Assembly: GCF_032854445.1 (NCBI RefSeq)
Contig: NC_088306.1
Location: forward strand, 1,674,501-1,738,500
Source of the DNA: Liolophura sinensis
Taxonomy: Eukaryota > Mollusca > Polyplacophora > Chitonida > Chitonidae
Length of the DNA stretch: 64,000 bases
Direction: 5' to 3'
A program made the position numbers and the translations under genes. This document shows, piece by piece, positions 11,305-23,370 of this stretch (position 1 is its first letter; every line of letters starts with the position of its first letter). The notes below the pieces were generated by a model, which was not told the origin of the DNA, made no database searches, and worked only from the letters and a program-made list of their open reading frames with translations.

Positions 11305-12055
11305 ATGCCACGACTGACTCCAGAACAACGCGAGAGGGCCCAGGGTATGGTGACTATGTCAACCACTCATGTTGGATTGCAAGAACATTTGGCTGTTCTC
11401 GTGTAACCGTTACAAATCGGATGCATCGTTACATGCAGACAAGTGGGACCTCAGACAGGCCAAGAACATTCAGGCCTAGGGTAAGCACGCCAAGGGAAAG
11501 CAGGTACTTGCGTTTCCCGCATCTGCGAAATGGCTTCCTGAGTGTGACGTCATCATCGCTGAATGCGATCATCTGTTCAGTCGGCAGACAGTGTCAAGGA
11601 GACTCAGGAATCGCTATCGACCATTCAGAGGGCGGTTATTGACGGCTCAACCGTCGTCAGAGGTGGAGATGAGCCCTAATTGTACGATGGCTCCGACGTG
11701 CTTGGCAACAGGTCGTCTTCACAGATGAAAGTCGCTTCTCTTTGTTCAGAGCTGATGGAAGACAACGTGTATACCGTCGAAGAGGCCAAAGAACGGCCTT
11801 CGTTTGCGTTCGGGAGGTGGTACCGTTTGGTGGTGGGGTAGTGATGGTATGGGGAGTGATTTATGGACAGGAACGGACACCACTGGTCATCATCGATGGG
11901 AATTTAACAGCTCGGTGTTATGTGGATGACATTTTACCTCGTATGGTTCTACCCTTCCATTGCCAGCATTCACGTGGTGTCCCTTACCTGCCTTCAGTTT
12001 ACTTCGCAAGCAATGCTGTGCAACAACATCGTGTTGACTGTGTAGCTAACTGAGT
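11305..12055 (+). pseudogene. Degenerate Tc1-like transposase
   Basis: It starts with MPRLTPEQRERAQGM and passes through a frameshift into a helix-turn-helix segment (GIARTFGCSRVTVTNRMHR-like, about 11380-11430). After more frameshifts it reaches FTDESRFSLF (11720-11750), which carries the first catalytic Asp of the DDE/D core, then VMVWGVI and GNLTARCYVDDIL (about 11845-11935). The second catalytic Asp motif (DN.RPH type) and everything after it are missing or scrambled. At least three frame changes and stops are visible. I found no convincing terminal inverted repeats. A dead copy of the Tc1/mariner superfamily. Confidence 0.8.
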
Positions 12056-12059
12056 TATC

Positions 12060-13240
12060 GCCCGTTACAAGTGTCAAAGAAGTCTAACATCGCCGATAGC
12101 GATAACAAAACTACTATCCCTTGCAAATACTGTGTTGTTTACTTCATCAATAGTTACCCTATTGGTATTGTCAAATACCTGATAGATTTCATGTTTACAG
12201 AACGCCTATTGGGTGTTAATGCGTAAGTCGTGTGGTCGGATTTATTTCTTGGTTTGGAAAGGATGACACCTCGTGGCTGGTTATCACGTGACATACAATA
12301 TATACAGGTCAGGAAATTTGAAGTCTGGGGAGAAAACAGTGGTACCTTGGACTTGGTCAGATCGTCAAGCTTGGAGGTAGGAAGCTGGTACGGTTATTCT
12401 TCGCTCTCCTTGACCTCCCCAGGCGACGGTGCCGTTAGAGCGGGAGAGATTTTATGCACGTTACGACGGGGCGGTAGTAACACTGAGAGTAGAGGAATAA
12501 ATAATAAATTAAAGCATTTACCAAATTTAGAGTAGGGATTCTTTGCAGGGTTTATACGCGGAAATATTTTGTATACATTCTGACAAAACACTGATCTGTT
12601 CTTTGTACATTTTTATTACGTTGCAGCGTTGCAGGTCATTTCAGCGTTCTCCTCCAACCCCCTTGACCACACTAGGTCAGGTTGACTTGAGATTCCATGG
12701 TAGCTAGGTCAGTGCCTCGTGCCACCAGCTGCCGAAAAGGTAACCCTGTTTCCAATTATACGCCATCAAACACACAGGCACACGCTACAACTGTGTAGAA
12801 TCTTTGCCGAACATGAGCAAAGTCCGCAGTCAACAAGGACATGTTCGATGCCGTATTGAATATCACTGCATATCACTGCCCTGTGGAAACATCCAGACAA
12901 ATGGTAATTCCAGGAGTAAAGCCCTGCCTTCCGCAGAAAAGATTGAAGAAGAGGATGGTAGACGAAGAGATCCGCTGTTCCAAGACAGCCGCTGACGCAA
13001 CTCTGTCTCCATCCTTTCACCCATCAATATGTATAACTTTATAATCCGGATAATTAACCTTGATTTCACAATATTATCGCTGAATTATAAGAGGATTTGT
13101 ATTGGATTTCTTATGCTCTACATAGATAAAATATTAATTTGGGTTGTGGGACTCGGGACAAGGCACAGGAGGTATATCCTCTAGCTTGATGTCCGCTTAA
13201 ACAAAAGCATGAACACGAACTGTACACGAACACCAACGAA
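12060..13240. other. Unannotated stretch between transposon wrecks
   Basis: I see no gene with family signatures or splice support. Short frames on both strands at 12230-12600 and 12766-13069 overlap one another and show no recognisable motif. Confidence 0.4.
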
Positions 13241-13249
13241 GAGATCTTG

Positions 13250-15440
13250 TTAAGGCACTTATTAAATTTATCTACATATAATGGATTGGAATTGTTGGAT
13301 GAGCTTTAAGCTTTGTGGCATATTGAAGATCGAGTCTGATACGTCTTATATATAAGGCTCGTATAAACTCTATAATGGCGAAGTTGTAAAAGCACCAAGG
13401 CTGAGCCTCAAACCTTGGAGATGGGCAGGATCCAACATTTTTATATACGACTTCTTGGTGGAACCGTAAATGATGGACACTTAGTCCAAATTAGACCTCA
13501 CCAGAGAAGGATATAGGTTTGATAAAATAGATCTGTCAGCACCCCCAATCGGTGCTAGGCACGACCTTGAGTATATCGAGAGCCTTTGTACATTTAGCTT
13601 TAAGCATTTTTATATGAGGTTTAAAAGATAATTTATCATCGAATATTTTATCCCAACATTTAGTTTCACCAACGATTTTAATTTGTTTACCACAAAATTT
13701 CAGATCAGGGTCAAGATTAAATTTCCGTTCATTACATTACAATTATAATTACATTAGAAAGTAACGTTTTGGTTTCAAGAAACCAAAGAAGTCTATCATT
13801 CATAATCCGTTCTATAACCTTGCAGACACGGCTGCTTCGAGCTATGGTAATTAGACGGATTGGTATGATTCTTACCCGGAGTTGAGACCATGATGATAAC
13901 GCCTCCCTCCATGACGACGGAAAATCACCAGTACCAAATATCATTAAGCAAGTCCCAATTTCAGATGACTCTGGAGGAAAATGGTTCACAAACTTATAAT
14001 ATACATTATCAGGACCGCATGCAATATCGTGTGCTTGTTTTGATGCAGTTAACCGATTTTAAAAGGACGATTACAATCTTCTAAATTTTTAGAAGAAAGG
14101 GGCAATTTAATTTTCTCCCGATTTTTAACATGTTGAAATTCCGCAGAGTCATTGTCAGAATAGGATTTCTTAGAAATAGTGTGAGCTAGTTTATTTGCTA
14201 TATCAGGTGGAGAAGTTTATATACTAGTTTTATCTCCATCTTTCAAATACTGAGTTTTCGCTGTATTATTTTTGCCCTCAAGTTTCTGGACCATGTTCCA
14301 AAAGGTGTTTTTAACGTAATGCCTGAAACAAAGTTCAGCCAACAAGATCGCCTCTTGGGCTTGAGCAATCGACAAGCCTTAGCTCTAAAAATACGAACCT
14401 GGTTTAAAATCTTATCAGTAGGACATATATTAAACCTTTGTTCCCCTTTTTTACAGTTCTTAATGGCTTTGCGACAATCCTTATTATACCAGGGTTTACT
14501 TTTGGATTTCGGATTTTTGGACGTCTTAAGTATGGTTCTATCATCAGCTATAAGAACAAGCTGATTAAACTTTAGTATTTGATCGCCTAAAGCCTTGAGA
14601 GTCTCTGGGGTTACATCAGCTTCTGCATCTCAAACGCGACCCAATCTGCTTGATCAAACTTCCACCGAGTTACACTTTCTAAAGAATTAGAAGTAAGATG
14701 CTCTAGGATGATAGGAAAATGGTCACTGCCACAAAGATCACCATGTACCTTCGAAGAAAAATCTACTGAAAGATCTCTCAGGGCTCGGGGATGTGTCCGT
14801 AACATCCACAGGAGATGTGGAGGACACATCGTTCTCATATGGTCCAGACTTACGTGAAGTTTGTTCCCTGGAAGCAGAAGACGGACGCTATGTAGGGCCA
14901 GTGGCCTGATAAACAGAAAGATCCATCTGATTGATGAAAACATCTGATTCTTCCAGACCTCTAAACTTGCTAAAACACTGGAAGGGATGGAGTTTGCATT
15001 ATTTGAGCAGACTCCACCGTTTTACTTCGGTTTGTGTTGATGACCTGGCTGTGTAACTTAATGATTTTACCACAGGTTTTTGTGCTTATTCCGTGCCAAT
15101 GGGGCCAAGTTGATGTGTTTGGGTCCCCACTGAAACGGAGTGTCTTGACAACATTGGCGTATGTAGATTTGGCGAAGACAGCTGTGAAAGAGATCTGACG
15201 CTTCGCGTCTTGATCGGTTTTGTTATTTTTCTGTTTAAAGAGTGATGTCGAACAGACGGTACTACTTGGAAGAAGCCATGTGAGCTCCAAAGCAATTTAA
15301 ACATTTTATTGTGTTTTCACAGTCGAAGTTCTCGTGTCCTTCTTCCGCACATGTAAAGCTGACGAGTTTATTGCTACTTTGACCCTTGCCCTGGCCAAAC
15401 TTCTGGCAGGAGAAACACCGGGTCGGGTTATGTATGAATA
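13250..15440 (-). pseudogene. Degenerate Jockey-like non-LTR retrotransposon (LINE)
   Basis: Reading right to left, the gag-like ORF1 end carries a zinc knuckle (CFSCQKFGQGKGQ then C..EEGHENFDC, about 15425-15340). Then comes an apurinic endonuclease C-terminus with GSDHFPIILE (about 14735-14700), and a linker with KPWYNKDCRKAIK near 14490. The reverse transcriptase starts with FPSSWREA (about 13910) and CKVIERIMNDRLLWFLE (about 13820-13770). An internal deletion then joins straight to the C-terminal part: KLSFKPHIKMLKAKCTKALD (about 13640-13580), then KMLDPAHLQGLRLSLGAF (about 13440-13395). The catalytic FADD region lies in the deleted part. Frameshifts and stops throughout; dead element. 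Confidence 0.85.
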
Positions 15441-15995
15441 AATCGATACGTACACTTTAAGGCCCAATGAAGGTAGATGTGGCAGCGAAGGCGTACCAAA
15501 TGTTAAAAGGTATGTATTTTATTTCTTGCTCTGTCTTTCATTCAGGTCCTGATCTCTTACACGGATAATATCCTGAGAGCAGTTTAGGGTATTATGTGGA
15601 GTGACAGAGACAGCATGTTCTCTAATTTTATGAATATTCAATAAATTAATATGCTGCTGCTTTCTAAAACATTCTAACAAAATCCTACCCGACTTTATCT
15701 TTTAGACCTGTTTTAAATTTCCTGCGTAACTTTCTAGAGTTTTCTTTAATACAAATTTATTTTTTTTCATAGCGGTTTTATTTTCATTTTCACTTGATAT
15801 CATTAGAAAGGCTGGAAAATAATTATTTTCTGTCACTGTAAGTAGTGATATCTCATTTTTCCTTTGTTTGGACGCCACTGGTGAAGGTTGTGAAAAAGCA
15901 CATATAATGTGTCCACGTCCATTTTGGCTGACGGGTAGTTTGCGAATGTCTGGTTTTACTCATAGAATCTTGTCAATGTTGGGAGATCAGTCATA

Positions 15996-16290
15996 TCTAT
16001 GTATCGAATCAGACATTCGTATACCAGCTGTCAATCAGTAAGGACGTTCCAGGTCAATAATCGCTATGTCAGTTCCTAAAACAACGTACAACAGAAACCA
16101 TCAAAGAAATAAGAAAGCATAAAGTAAGAAAATAGGACGGAATCATGCAAAAAGAAGCAGTCAACAGTTTCCAATGATGTTTGGAAGATGCAAGGTATGT
16201 TCTAAGCGACTGAGTGAAACCAGTGTTCAAACCGTGTATCATGCTAAAATATCAGTTGTCAATAACAAAATATGTATCTCAGTTGCGTTT
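15996..16290 (+). repeat. Dispersed repeat R2, copy 2
   Basis: Shares GAATCAGACATTCGTATACC, GGACGTTCCAGGTCAATAAT, AAGCAGTCAACAG, AATATCAGTTGTC and TGTATCTCAGTTG with the copy at 16935-17410. It lies directly downstream (in minus-strand sense) of a reverse transcriptase fragment, so it may be the 3' end of that retroelement (inference). Confidence 0.55.
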
Positions 16291-16512
16291 TAATGGCATC
16301 TGTCCCTATATACCAACGTGGCAATTTAATTAACCACGATGAATGTACAGCATCTAGCGCAGGGTTAAGCGGAATTAGACACAATAATAAATCAGAACGC
16401 CAGAGACTCTACACTCTCCGTCCATATTTACTTGCAAAAGAATATTACTCATTGTAAAAGTTAAGAAACTTAGAGTGAAGGCGTTTGATGGAATAACCTT
16501 GACACACAAGAT

Positions 16513-16782
16513 TTAAAGTAATAATTTGTGACGTTGATTGAAATCGTCACACAACACGCAGGATCTATCAAAGGCTACAAGGCGAGATATGTACACGCCA
16601 TATCTAGGATCCTCCGGTGTATTGCTGTCCAAGTCAGGATAATTTACAATGTCAGAATTGAAACAACCTCTCTTGTCGTAAAGTCTGCCAGAGAAGAAAC
16701 CGTTGGAAGAAGTCCATATATAGGACTTGTCGTCTGAGCCCGAGAGCGTGGAAGGTTCCCATTTCACAGATTCTTCAAACGT
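16513..16782 (-). pseudogene. C-terminal reverse transcriptase fragment, copy 1
   Basis: An 84-residue open frame with GRLYDKR, then FNSDIVNYPDLDSN, then YGVYISRLV and a DFNQRHKLL ending. From memory this resembles the region just after the reverse transcriptase core in an invertebrate retroelement family (LYDKRDDFNF...IVNFP...YGVYISQLIR type); I could not run a search. The upstream catalytic part is absent and the frame runs into a stop, so it is a fragment. Confidence 0.5.
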
Positions 16783-16934
16783 TTACACAATCAGCTAAGT
16801 AATCCTGCTCATGAGAGCGCGTCGAATGAACGGGGTAGCTCTAGCTAGCAGGAACAGCGTAACGTTGGAAACAGCGGGCATGCAACTGATTTGTTGGATC
16901 GTTCACAGGAAGCTTTATGACTTTGGAATCTAAG

Positions 16935-17410
16935 CGTCGAAACAGACATTGGTGTACCAACCGTTAAGCAAAAAGGACGTTCCAGGGGCGGAGTGCACAG
17001 TCTTGACAGCGCTTACACTGGAAGTCGAAAATTTGACACACTTGTCTTAAAACAATATTGATGAGGTCATCAAAATTTTGATTTTTTAAGTCTAAAAGTA
17101 AGCTTTAAGATTATAATTTCAAATTCTGGATTAAGTCAGACGTTGCTTTGTAGAATCGGCCCTTGGTCAATAATCGCAAGGCCAATTCCCTAAACGACGT
17201 TAAACACAAAGTACCAAAGAATCCAAAAAGTATAACAAGTACAAAAGTAGCATGGAATCATGCAAAGCGAAGCAGTCAACATTTTTCAGTGTTGTTGGAA
17301 AGGAGCAAGGTATGTTGGAGGCTACTGAGTAAACTCAGTATTCAAATCGTGTAGCATGCTAGAATATCAGTTGTCGATATTAAAATGTGTATCTCAGTTG
17401 TATGTATATG
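16935..17410 (+). repeat. Dispersed repeat R2, copy 3
   Basis: Starts with CGAAACAGACATTGGTGTAC and continues with GGACGTTCCAGG. It is interrupted at about 17000-17162 by a sequence that recurs at 58500-58640 (GTAAGCTTTAAGAT block), then resumes with GGTCAATAATCGCAAGGCCA. It ends with GTATCTCAGTTGTATG. Confidence 0.5.
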
Positions 17411-17424
17411 AACATTCATACCCT

Positions 17425-17574
17425 TCGTAGGGATCTGTAGGGATTGCTGTCCAAGTAAGGATAATTTACATTGGCAGAAATGAAACTCTCCCTCTTGTGG
17501 TAAAGTCTGCGAGAGAGGAAACCGGTTTGATCTTTGTACAAATATAGGTCCAAACAATACTTACCATCTGAGTA

Positions 17575-17575
<1 letters not shown>
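17425..17575 (-). pseudogene. C-terminal reverse transcriptase fragment, copy 2
   Basis: The minus strand carries SDGKYCLDLY and, after a break, FLSRRLYHKRESF...NVNYPYLDSN. This aligns with GFFSGRLYDKRGCF...DIVNYPDLDSN of the fragment at 16513-16782. Frame breaks and stops make it a decayed second copy, so the fragment and its R2 flank were duplicated together. Confidence 0.5.

Positions 17576-17576
<1 letters not shown>

Positions 17577-17620
<44 letters not shown>
17577..17620. repeat. (TA)n microsatellite
   Basis: About 22 uninterrupted TA steps. Confidence 0.98.
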
Positions 17621-17622
<2 letters not shown>

Positions 17623-17887
17623 TTCACAGCCTTTACTGTATATACATAGTTTGAAACCATCTGATCATCAATATGCCATTTAGTGAATAAGAAAGATTGG
17701 GCCTGGTGGGGATTACTCCTTAGTAGTTTCTGCATATAGTCGTATTCATACCAGAACAGGTATGTCAGTCAAAAAGAGAGAACAACTTGTATCCATTGGC
17801 CTACCTATGCATTGTTGATAAACAGTTTCCCCGAATTTCACATAGACGAAATCCCAAGTAGAGATATCTTTACACTGTATGCGTATT

Positions 17888-18400
17888 TTAGCGTCCGGTT
17901 CTTAAGTGAGATAACTTGATTTTTTTAGGCATCCGCATATAGTTGACGCTAGAATTTTTTCCAAGTATACAACAGTACGTCTTATCAAAATGATTACTTC
18001 TTGTAGTGTCTTCTTTAAGAGAGCAGATACAAGTTTGGTGGTACAGCTTCTCGATCGGCGATAAATGGAGCCGTGTATGCGGATTTACACATTTTAAATC
18101 GGTGTGACGGGAAGGTAAGAACTGTGAGAGGAAGGGGTGGCGTTTTGTAAATAGTTCCTCCAGAGCATTGATCGTTCTTAAATACGTTGATACCCAAGTA
18201 GGTGTTGTAGTGACACTAAACTTCTCTACAAGAACCATGTAGTAGTAATTCTTGCAGACGAATATTATATTTATAGGAGCTTTGTCCGTAGAAACAATAA
18301 ACTTCTCTCTCTAACGGTCATAAAGTACATTTCGTACGGTAGGATCATACAGAATTTGCTCGGCTGTCGCCTGCGTATTAACATTAATGTCTCATCATCC
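17888..18400 (-). other. Unidentified coding-like stretch, broken
   Basis: The minus strand reads through about 115 codons (18238-17888) with EKFSVTTTPTWVSTYLRTIN and ALEELFTKRHPFLSQF. It can be extended upstream through one in-frame stop by EKFIVSTDKAPINIIFVC-like sequence and, near 18390, DISLDDETLM. The composition looks protein-like and not random, but I do not recognise a family. It could be another piece of the adjacent retroelement or a decayed host exon. Confidence 0.25.
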
Positions 18401-18735
18401 AGGCTTATATCCTGTGTGAAAGTAGGCCTGTATAACAAACACACCTATAGGATAGCACGGAACTTTTATCTCTGCATTAAATGCCTTGTGCTGACAACTG
18501 AAATGCGGTTAGTTATATTTACTTAGCAGTGTCGAACGTGAGAAAAGGGGTCTACTCACATGAAGTTGAAATTGATAATGAGGGTCATTCGATGTGAACA
18601 CAGATCTTCAACAGGGTAAGAGCACTAAGGTGGGCTTAGTGTGGCTCCGCTAACTTAACCCGCTCGCTCGACATGTCACTTTTCTCATTTTTCATGTCTT
18701 GTGTATTTGGGAAAAATAACACGCACCTTTCACAT

Positions 18736-18808
18736 TTATGCACTGTTAGACATCAGGAGGTTGGCCTGGTAATACACGCCTTGAGTTTGTCCATTCTGGA
18801 TGCAGATA
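18736..18808 (+). pseudogene. Decayed duplicate of galaxin-like exon 1
   Basis: GTTAGACATCAGGAGGTTGG, CGCCTTGAGTTTGTCCATTC and TGGATGCAG match 6343-6405 almost base for base, and similarity continues into the intron (GACATATTTCTTGC). The start ATG is gone and the donor GCAG|GTAGG has become GCAGATAG, so the exon can neither start nor splice normally. No matching second exon is visible downstream. Confidence 0.8.
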
Positions 18809-19081
18809 GTCAACCATGACATATTTCTTGCTAGAGGTATTTTTCAATGTCCGAGTTTTACTTGTTATGCGGGAGTATAATTTATTGTAACATGAAGTAA
18901 TGTAAAAGACTTTCAGCATAGAGTAAAACTACAGAAACGTCAAGTGTCAAATCTCTTACAAGTGAGGAAGACGCTGTGTGAGCCTTGGGAAGTCACTTAC
19001 AAATGGAAGTGACGTAGGATGAGCGATGGGAAATCTCTGACCAGTGCGGAAGACATTGTGGGAGCGCTGAGAAATCTCTGG

Positions 19082-19083
<2 letters not shown>

Positions 19084-19155
<72 letters not shown>
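19084..19155. repeat. (TA)n microsatellite
   Basis: About 36 TA steps. The tyrosine/isoleucine frames across it are spurious. Confidence 0.98.
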
Positions 19156-19157
<2 letters not shown>

Positions 19158-20760
19158 AGGAGCACAAGAATGTACAAGTTACATGTTATCAATCAATCAG
19201 TCAGTCAAAATAATCAATCAATCTAGCTTAATTCATACGGAAAAAAGTTATAAAACTGCCATTTGTAAGTTGATTCTTGATTCACAAGCATTGTATCCAC
19301 AGAGCCTATTACTTGAATACAGAACCGATGATGCAAAAGATCGGTAATTGACGGTGATTTATCAAACTGTCCGCGTCAAACCACGGGCTATCTGCAATGA
19401 CAGTCAATGCACTGTCGGGCGTTTTAAATACAATAACGACTGTTCGGAAACAGCATCACATGCAGCTGGTGAAAGAGTCATGAAGTAGCACGTACAATCC
19501 ATCCTTGTTCAGGATTGGATCATAGCCCTGCTTGTTCGACGGCTCTCTCAGGTTGAGGGAGAGGGGGGGGGGGGTCTTTACTACGCTGACGGCGCTCGTG
19601 TGGCGGTTAGAGCACACTGGCATTCCTAGAAGGACGGCAAATGTGTCTGCTGAGCAGGTTATCTCCCTTTGTTGGGGGTCCAATAATGGTCACATCGCTG
19701 AAGGGATTCACTTATACATCGGTATCATGCATTGAATTGATGGGTCTGTTTGTTGATGGTGTCAATAATCCTCATATGAGGATACAATGTGAGGATTATT
19801 GACACCATATATTTGTGTATCCTATCACTGAGTCACCGGGTAAATAATAAAGTCGGAAAGTTCGTCAGCATTAGTTGCCAGGTGTCTAATGCTGTGTAGA
19901 CAAACGTCTCTCCTAAGTTACATTCTGTCCAGCATTGCTTTTAACTCTGCTTGGTCAGTGAAGACGCAGGCTCGAATCCAGCTCTCGCTGCATGGCTGGG
20001 CCGTGTTTTTATGTAAATAGACAGATGAGGAAACAAAACATAACGCTTCGCAGCTGCTACATACTTCTATGTTAAGAAGTTGAGTCACAAATTCGTGTTT
20101 ATTTTGTGTCACACAACAGAGTAATAAACCTTAATGCACTAACAAAAACAAGGCTGAATCCGTTACATTAGATTGGTTATAATCACATGTAATTTATCTG
20201 ATTTTAATCTGTTAAAAAAACACCAGACAATGTGTAATAGTCCAGTGTGACGGATAAATTCCCAGTACACGCTTTTTTCTGTTTTTGTTTTTTAATATTT
20301 ATCTGTGTCTGTATGATGGTGTTCAGAAGACATTACTGATTGTAAGTTTGATGTTACCTTTGGTAGCTTGGTCACAACCTCCGCAGCGCAGCGAATTAAA
20401 GAGATAACGCCACAAACAATATCAAGGCACTGGTTTAGGTGTCGCACAACGACCTGTTGACTGAAGCTATTGGTGTATACGGCTGTCTTACAGAAGCCAT
20501 CCGGGCATCTGATGTCCGCAAACACGCATGCGTGGAGACGTCAGGGCATACAGCAAACACCCATATTCCCCGCCATTTGCGATTATGTCAACCAAATCAT
20601 TCATGATTATTTTCATAAAACAAATCAAGGATACTTTTCATTACTTCCTTTGATCTCCTTACTTACCAAGCTGCGCAAAGGAAGTTTGTTTGGACAATAG
20701 ATTGCGTGTGCTATTATATTTAAAGGTCTGTCGTTTAATTCCTCATTAATTTTGAGTAGA
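19150..20760. repeat. Segment duplicated at 1170-2760
   Basis: The second copy of the duplicated segment; matched blocks are listed for 1170-2760. It lies about 350 bp after the decayed galaxin-like exon. No gene recognised within it. Confidence 0.55.
19756..19808. repeat. Perfect 19-bp inverted repeat with 15-bp loop
   Basis: The left arm ATGGTGTCAATAATCCTCA (19756-19774) is exactly the reverse complement of 19790-19808. Arms are perfect and the loop is 15 bases. It may be a small foldback element or a cruciform/hairpin site. No terminator role is implied in this eukaryotic setting. Confidence 0.95.
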
Positions 20761-21134
20761 CCGGACGTTACTGATATATGTACATGTAAACTTTACATGT
20801 CAACAGTTGGAGTATGATAGAGATTTGTGGTCTTTGATTGGCTGTACTTTTTTCAGATGTTGTTTGATGCTTTTGCACCGTGTGAGCGTACAGAGCATTG
20901 TAGCAATAAAGCAATAAAGCATTGGGTAATAACTGATCACTAACAAATAAGGTTGGTTGAGCGAATCCAGATTTCATTGGATTGGTTGCGTTTTTTTGGT
21001 AGGTTTTGTTTCAGGTTTCAGATAAAGGAATGTTGTTTTCCCCGGGTTCTGTAGGGTTTCCTCCACCCAAAATCTGAGTGAAACTTGTTCTTGAGCACTG
21101 ACGTTAAACCCTTGTCAATGAAGCATCTTAGGTG

Positions 21135-21632
21135 TAGTGTGAAAACAAGACATGTCCTCTACCGTTTTGAGTCGTCAGAAGACATGTCCCCTACCGTTTT
21201 GAGTCGTCAGAAGACATGTCCCCTACCGGTCTGAGTCGTCAGAAGACATGTCCCCTACCGGTTTGAGTCGTCAGAAGACATGTCCCTTATTGATTTGAGT
21301 CGTCAGAGGACATGTCCCCTACCGGTTTGAGTCGTCAGAAGACATGTCCCCTACCGGTTTGAGTCGTCAGAGGACATGTCCCCTACCGTTTTGAGTCGTC
21401 AGAAGACATGTCCCCTACCGGTTTGAGTCGTCAGAGGACATGTCTCCTACCGGTTTGAGTCGTCAGAAGACAAGTTCCCTACCAGTTTGAGTCGTCCGAA
21501 GATATGTCCCCTACCGTTTTGAGTCGTCAGAAGACATGTCCCCTACCGGTTTGAGTCGTCAGAGGAAATGTCCCCTACCGGTTTGAGTCGTCAGAAGACA
21601 CGTCCCCTACCGGTTTGAGTCCTCAGAAGGAA
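21135..21632. repeat. 32-bp tandem array, about 15 copies
   Basis: The unit contains GACATGTCCCCTACCGG then TTTGAGTCGTCAGAA, with scattered single-base variants. A degraded family-A SINE tail (GGGTTTCCTCCACCC, GAGTGAAACTTGTTCTTGAG) lies just before it at about 21040-21110. Confidence 0.95.
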
Positions 21633-21854
21633 AACTACATGTATACGTCAAAGTCAAGAAAAAAAAACGTCAATAATTTTGTGAGAAAAAATCGAAAAAG
21701 CGGTCCAAAACGAAACTTGGTTAGTAACCTGTCGGTGATACAATGAGCAAAGCTTAAATTCAAAATAATCCACTGGTTTGAAAAAATTATACGTTACACA
21801 TGCGCATTTCAGGCTGTTGGGTCCAAGATCTGCCTCCAAACTGAAAAGCCACCG

Positions 21855-22215
21855 GCCCCGATGTCTCAGTTGGTAGAGCGTCCGCTTCGGGGGCGATAGA
21901 TCTAGGGTCAACCTTAGGTCAGGTCACACTAAGACCTTAAAAGAAGAAGTTGTAGCTTGTTCGCTTGGCGTGCAGCAGTAACGGATAGTGCAACGACTGG
22001 TTGACCCGTACCGGTATAATGGTTCGGGTGGGAAGGCTTACTTGCCTTCGGTAAGGCGTCTCGGTGTGAAGCAGCACTAGATAAATGATTGGTGGAAATA
22101 TGTCCTGTAACAAGGAACCACATCACACGTACAGCACTCTAAGGACTCCTTCATCGTCATATGATTGAAAAATTGTTAAGTACGACGTTAAACCCTAATT
22201 ACTCATCCACTCAGC
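21855..22215 (+). repeat. SINE family B copy with tRNA-like head
   Basis: It begins with GATGTCTCAGTTGGTAGAGC, an A-box-like tRNA 5' region, and TAGGGTCAACC as a degraded B box. The body has GGTTGACCCGTACCGG and CTTGCCTTCGGTAAGGCG, and the 3' end GTTAAGTACGACGTTAAACC then ACTCATCCACTC. A tRNA-derived SINE, not a functional tRNA gene, since no cloverleaf acceptor pairing follows. Confidence 0.75.
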
Positions 22216-23370
22216 CGAACTGAAGAGTGCAGGCGCACTGATTAGGTAATACTACCACACAGACATTTTAGGTTGTTGATACACTGTAGATTTCTGCACT
22301 GTTATTTTGCACCTAGTTAAAACAGTTAAAATATTTTGTCTGTGTAGGACAGAACTGAAAACCTTTTGGCCAGTGTGACTTCCAAGTAACCAAGGTAACA
22401 CAATGCTATGACTTCACTCCCAACAACCACAGCTCAAAAATGTTGCTCATGCTAGTTTTTTTTTTATATGTTGTAGAGAAAAAAGTAGGCTGCACGTGGC
22501 GGTATGACATTTTACCACGCAAAAGTTAGGGGGCATATATTTTTGAGGTTGAAGTTGAGAAATTTAGAACATAAATAGTTAGGAAAATTAATGCGTTCGT
22601 CTAACCTTGTAGCGAGATCCATCGGTGCGATGGACGGTAAGCAGTGCTTGTACAAATTAAGGCATGTTTATTAACAAATGACAATTTATTCAAAGATACC
22701 TTCTCCCCCCGCCAAGAAAAAAAGCGAAGCCAATATTTATTTTCCTAGACCACAACGGCCTTTTAGATGAGTGCAACTTCATTTCAGTTTTTCTTTTTGC
22801 TTGAATTTTGAAATAGACTTGAAAAGAGTAGACAACCTAGACCAAATGTATTGGTCTACATGCATCGATAAAATATACATTAAATTTTAAAAACATACCT
22901 TTCTTATTCTGTGATTTAACAAGTATTTTTACTTATGTTGTTTCATAAATACGGGGCTTGTAGGGCCAATTCCACACAGCCATTTTTGACATAAGTCAAA
23001 AACCTCGTCACAATGCATAGTATTTATTTCTAGAAGATACAATTTCAAAGCATTTTGTGTTACGATTTGTGAGCTGGTCAAAATTGCCATGTATTGATCT
23101 TAAAAATAACTACTAAGATCGAACTGCAGATTTGGACTTCAGTGGATAATGTCTATGTGTAAATGGAGCCAGGGATGTAAACATGCAGGTACAAAAATGA
23201 CATTTGCTGGGGTTGGATTCACGCAATGGCCTACGGGCCAACACGTGATTTAGCTGTTTGTGATCGATACACTCCAAACAGAGCACGCGTATTTCTCCTT
23301 TCAGAGGTATTGAGGAGCTGGTTTGTTATCGACAAACATGGGCATTACTTTTTGATATCAATTCTTGGAG
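22216..23370. other. No gene seen; one MITE-like fragment
   Basis: AT-rich. Near 22965 GGGCCAATTCCACACAGCC and GACATAAGTCAAAA resemble the reverse complement of the end at about 17130-17162, suggesting a diverged MITE-like element. Nothing else recognised. Confidence 0.4.

Noticed and set aside
21855-21915. Functional tRNA gene
   Set aside because: It has A-box and B-box likeness but no complete cloverleaf, and it is continuous with a SINE body found elsewhere in the window.
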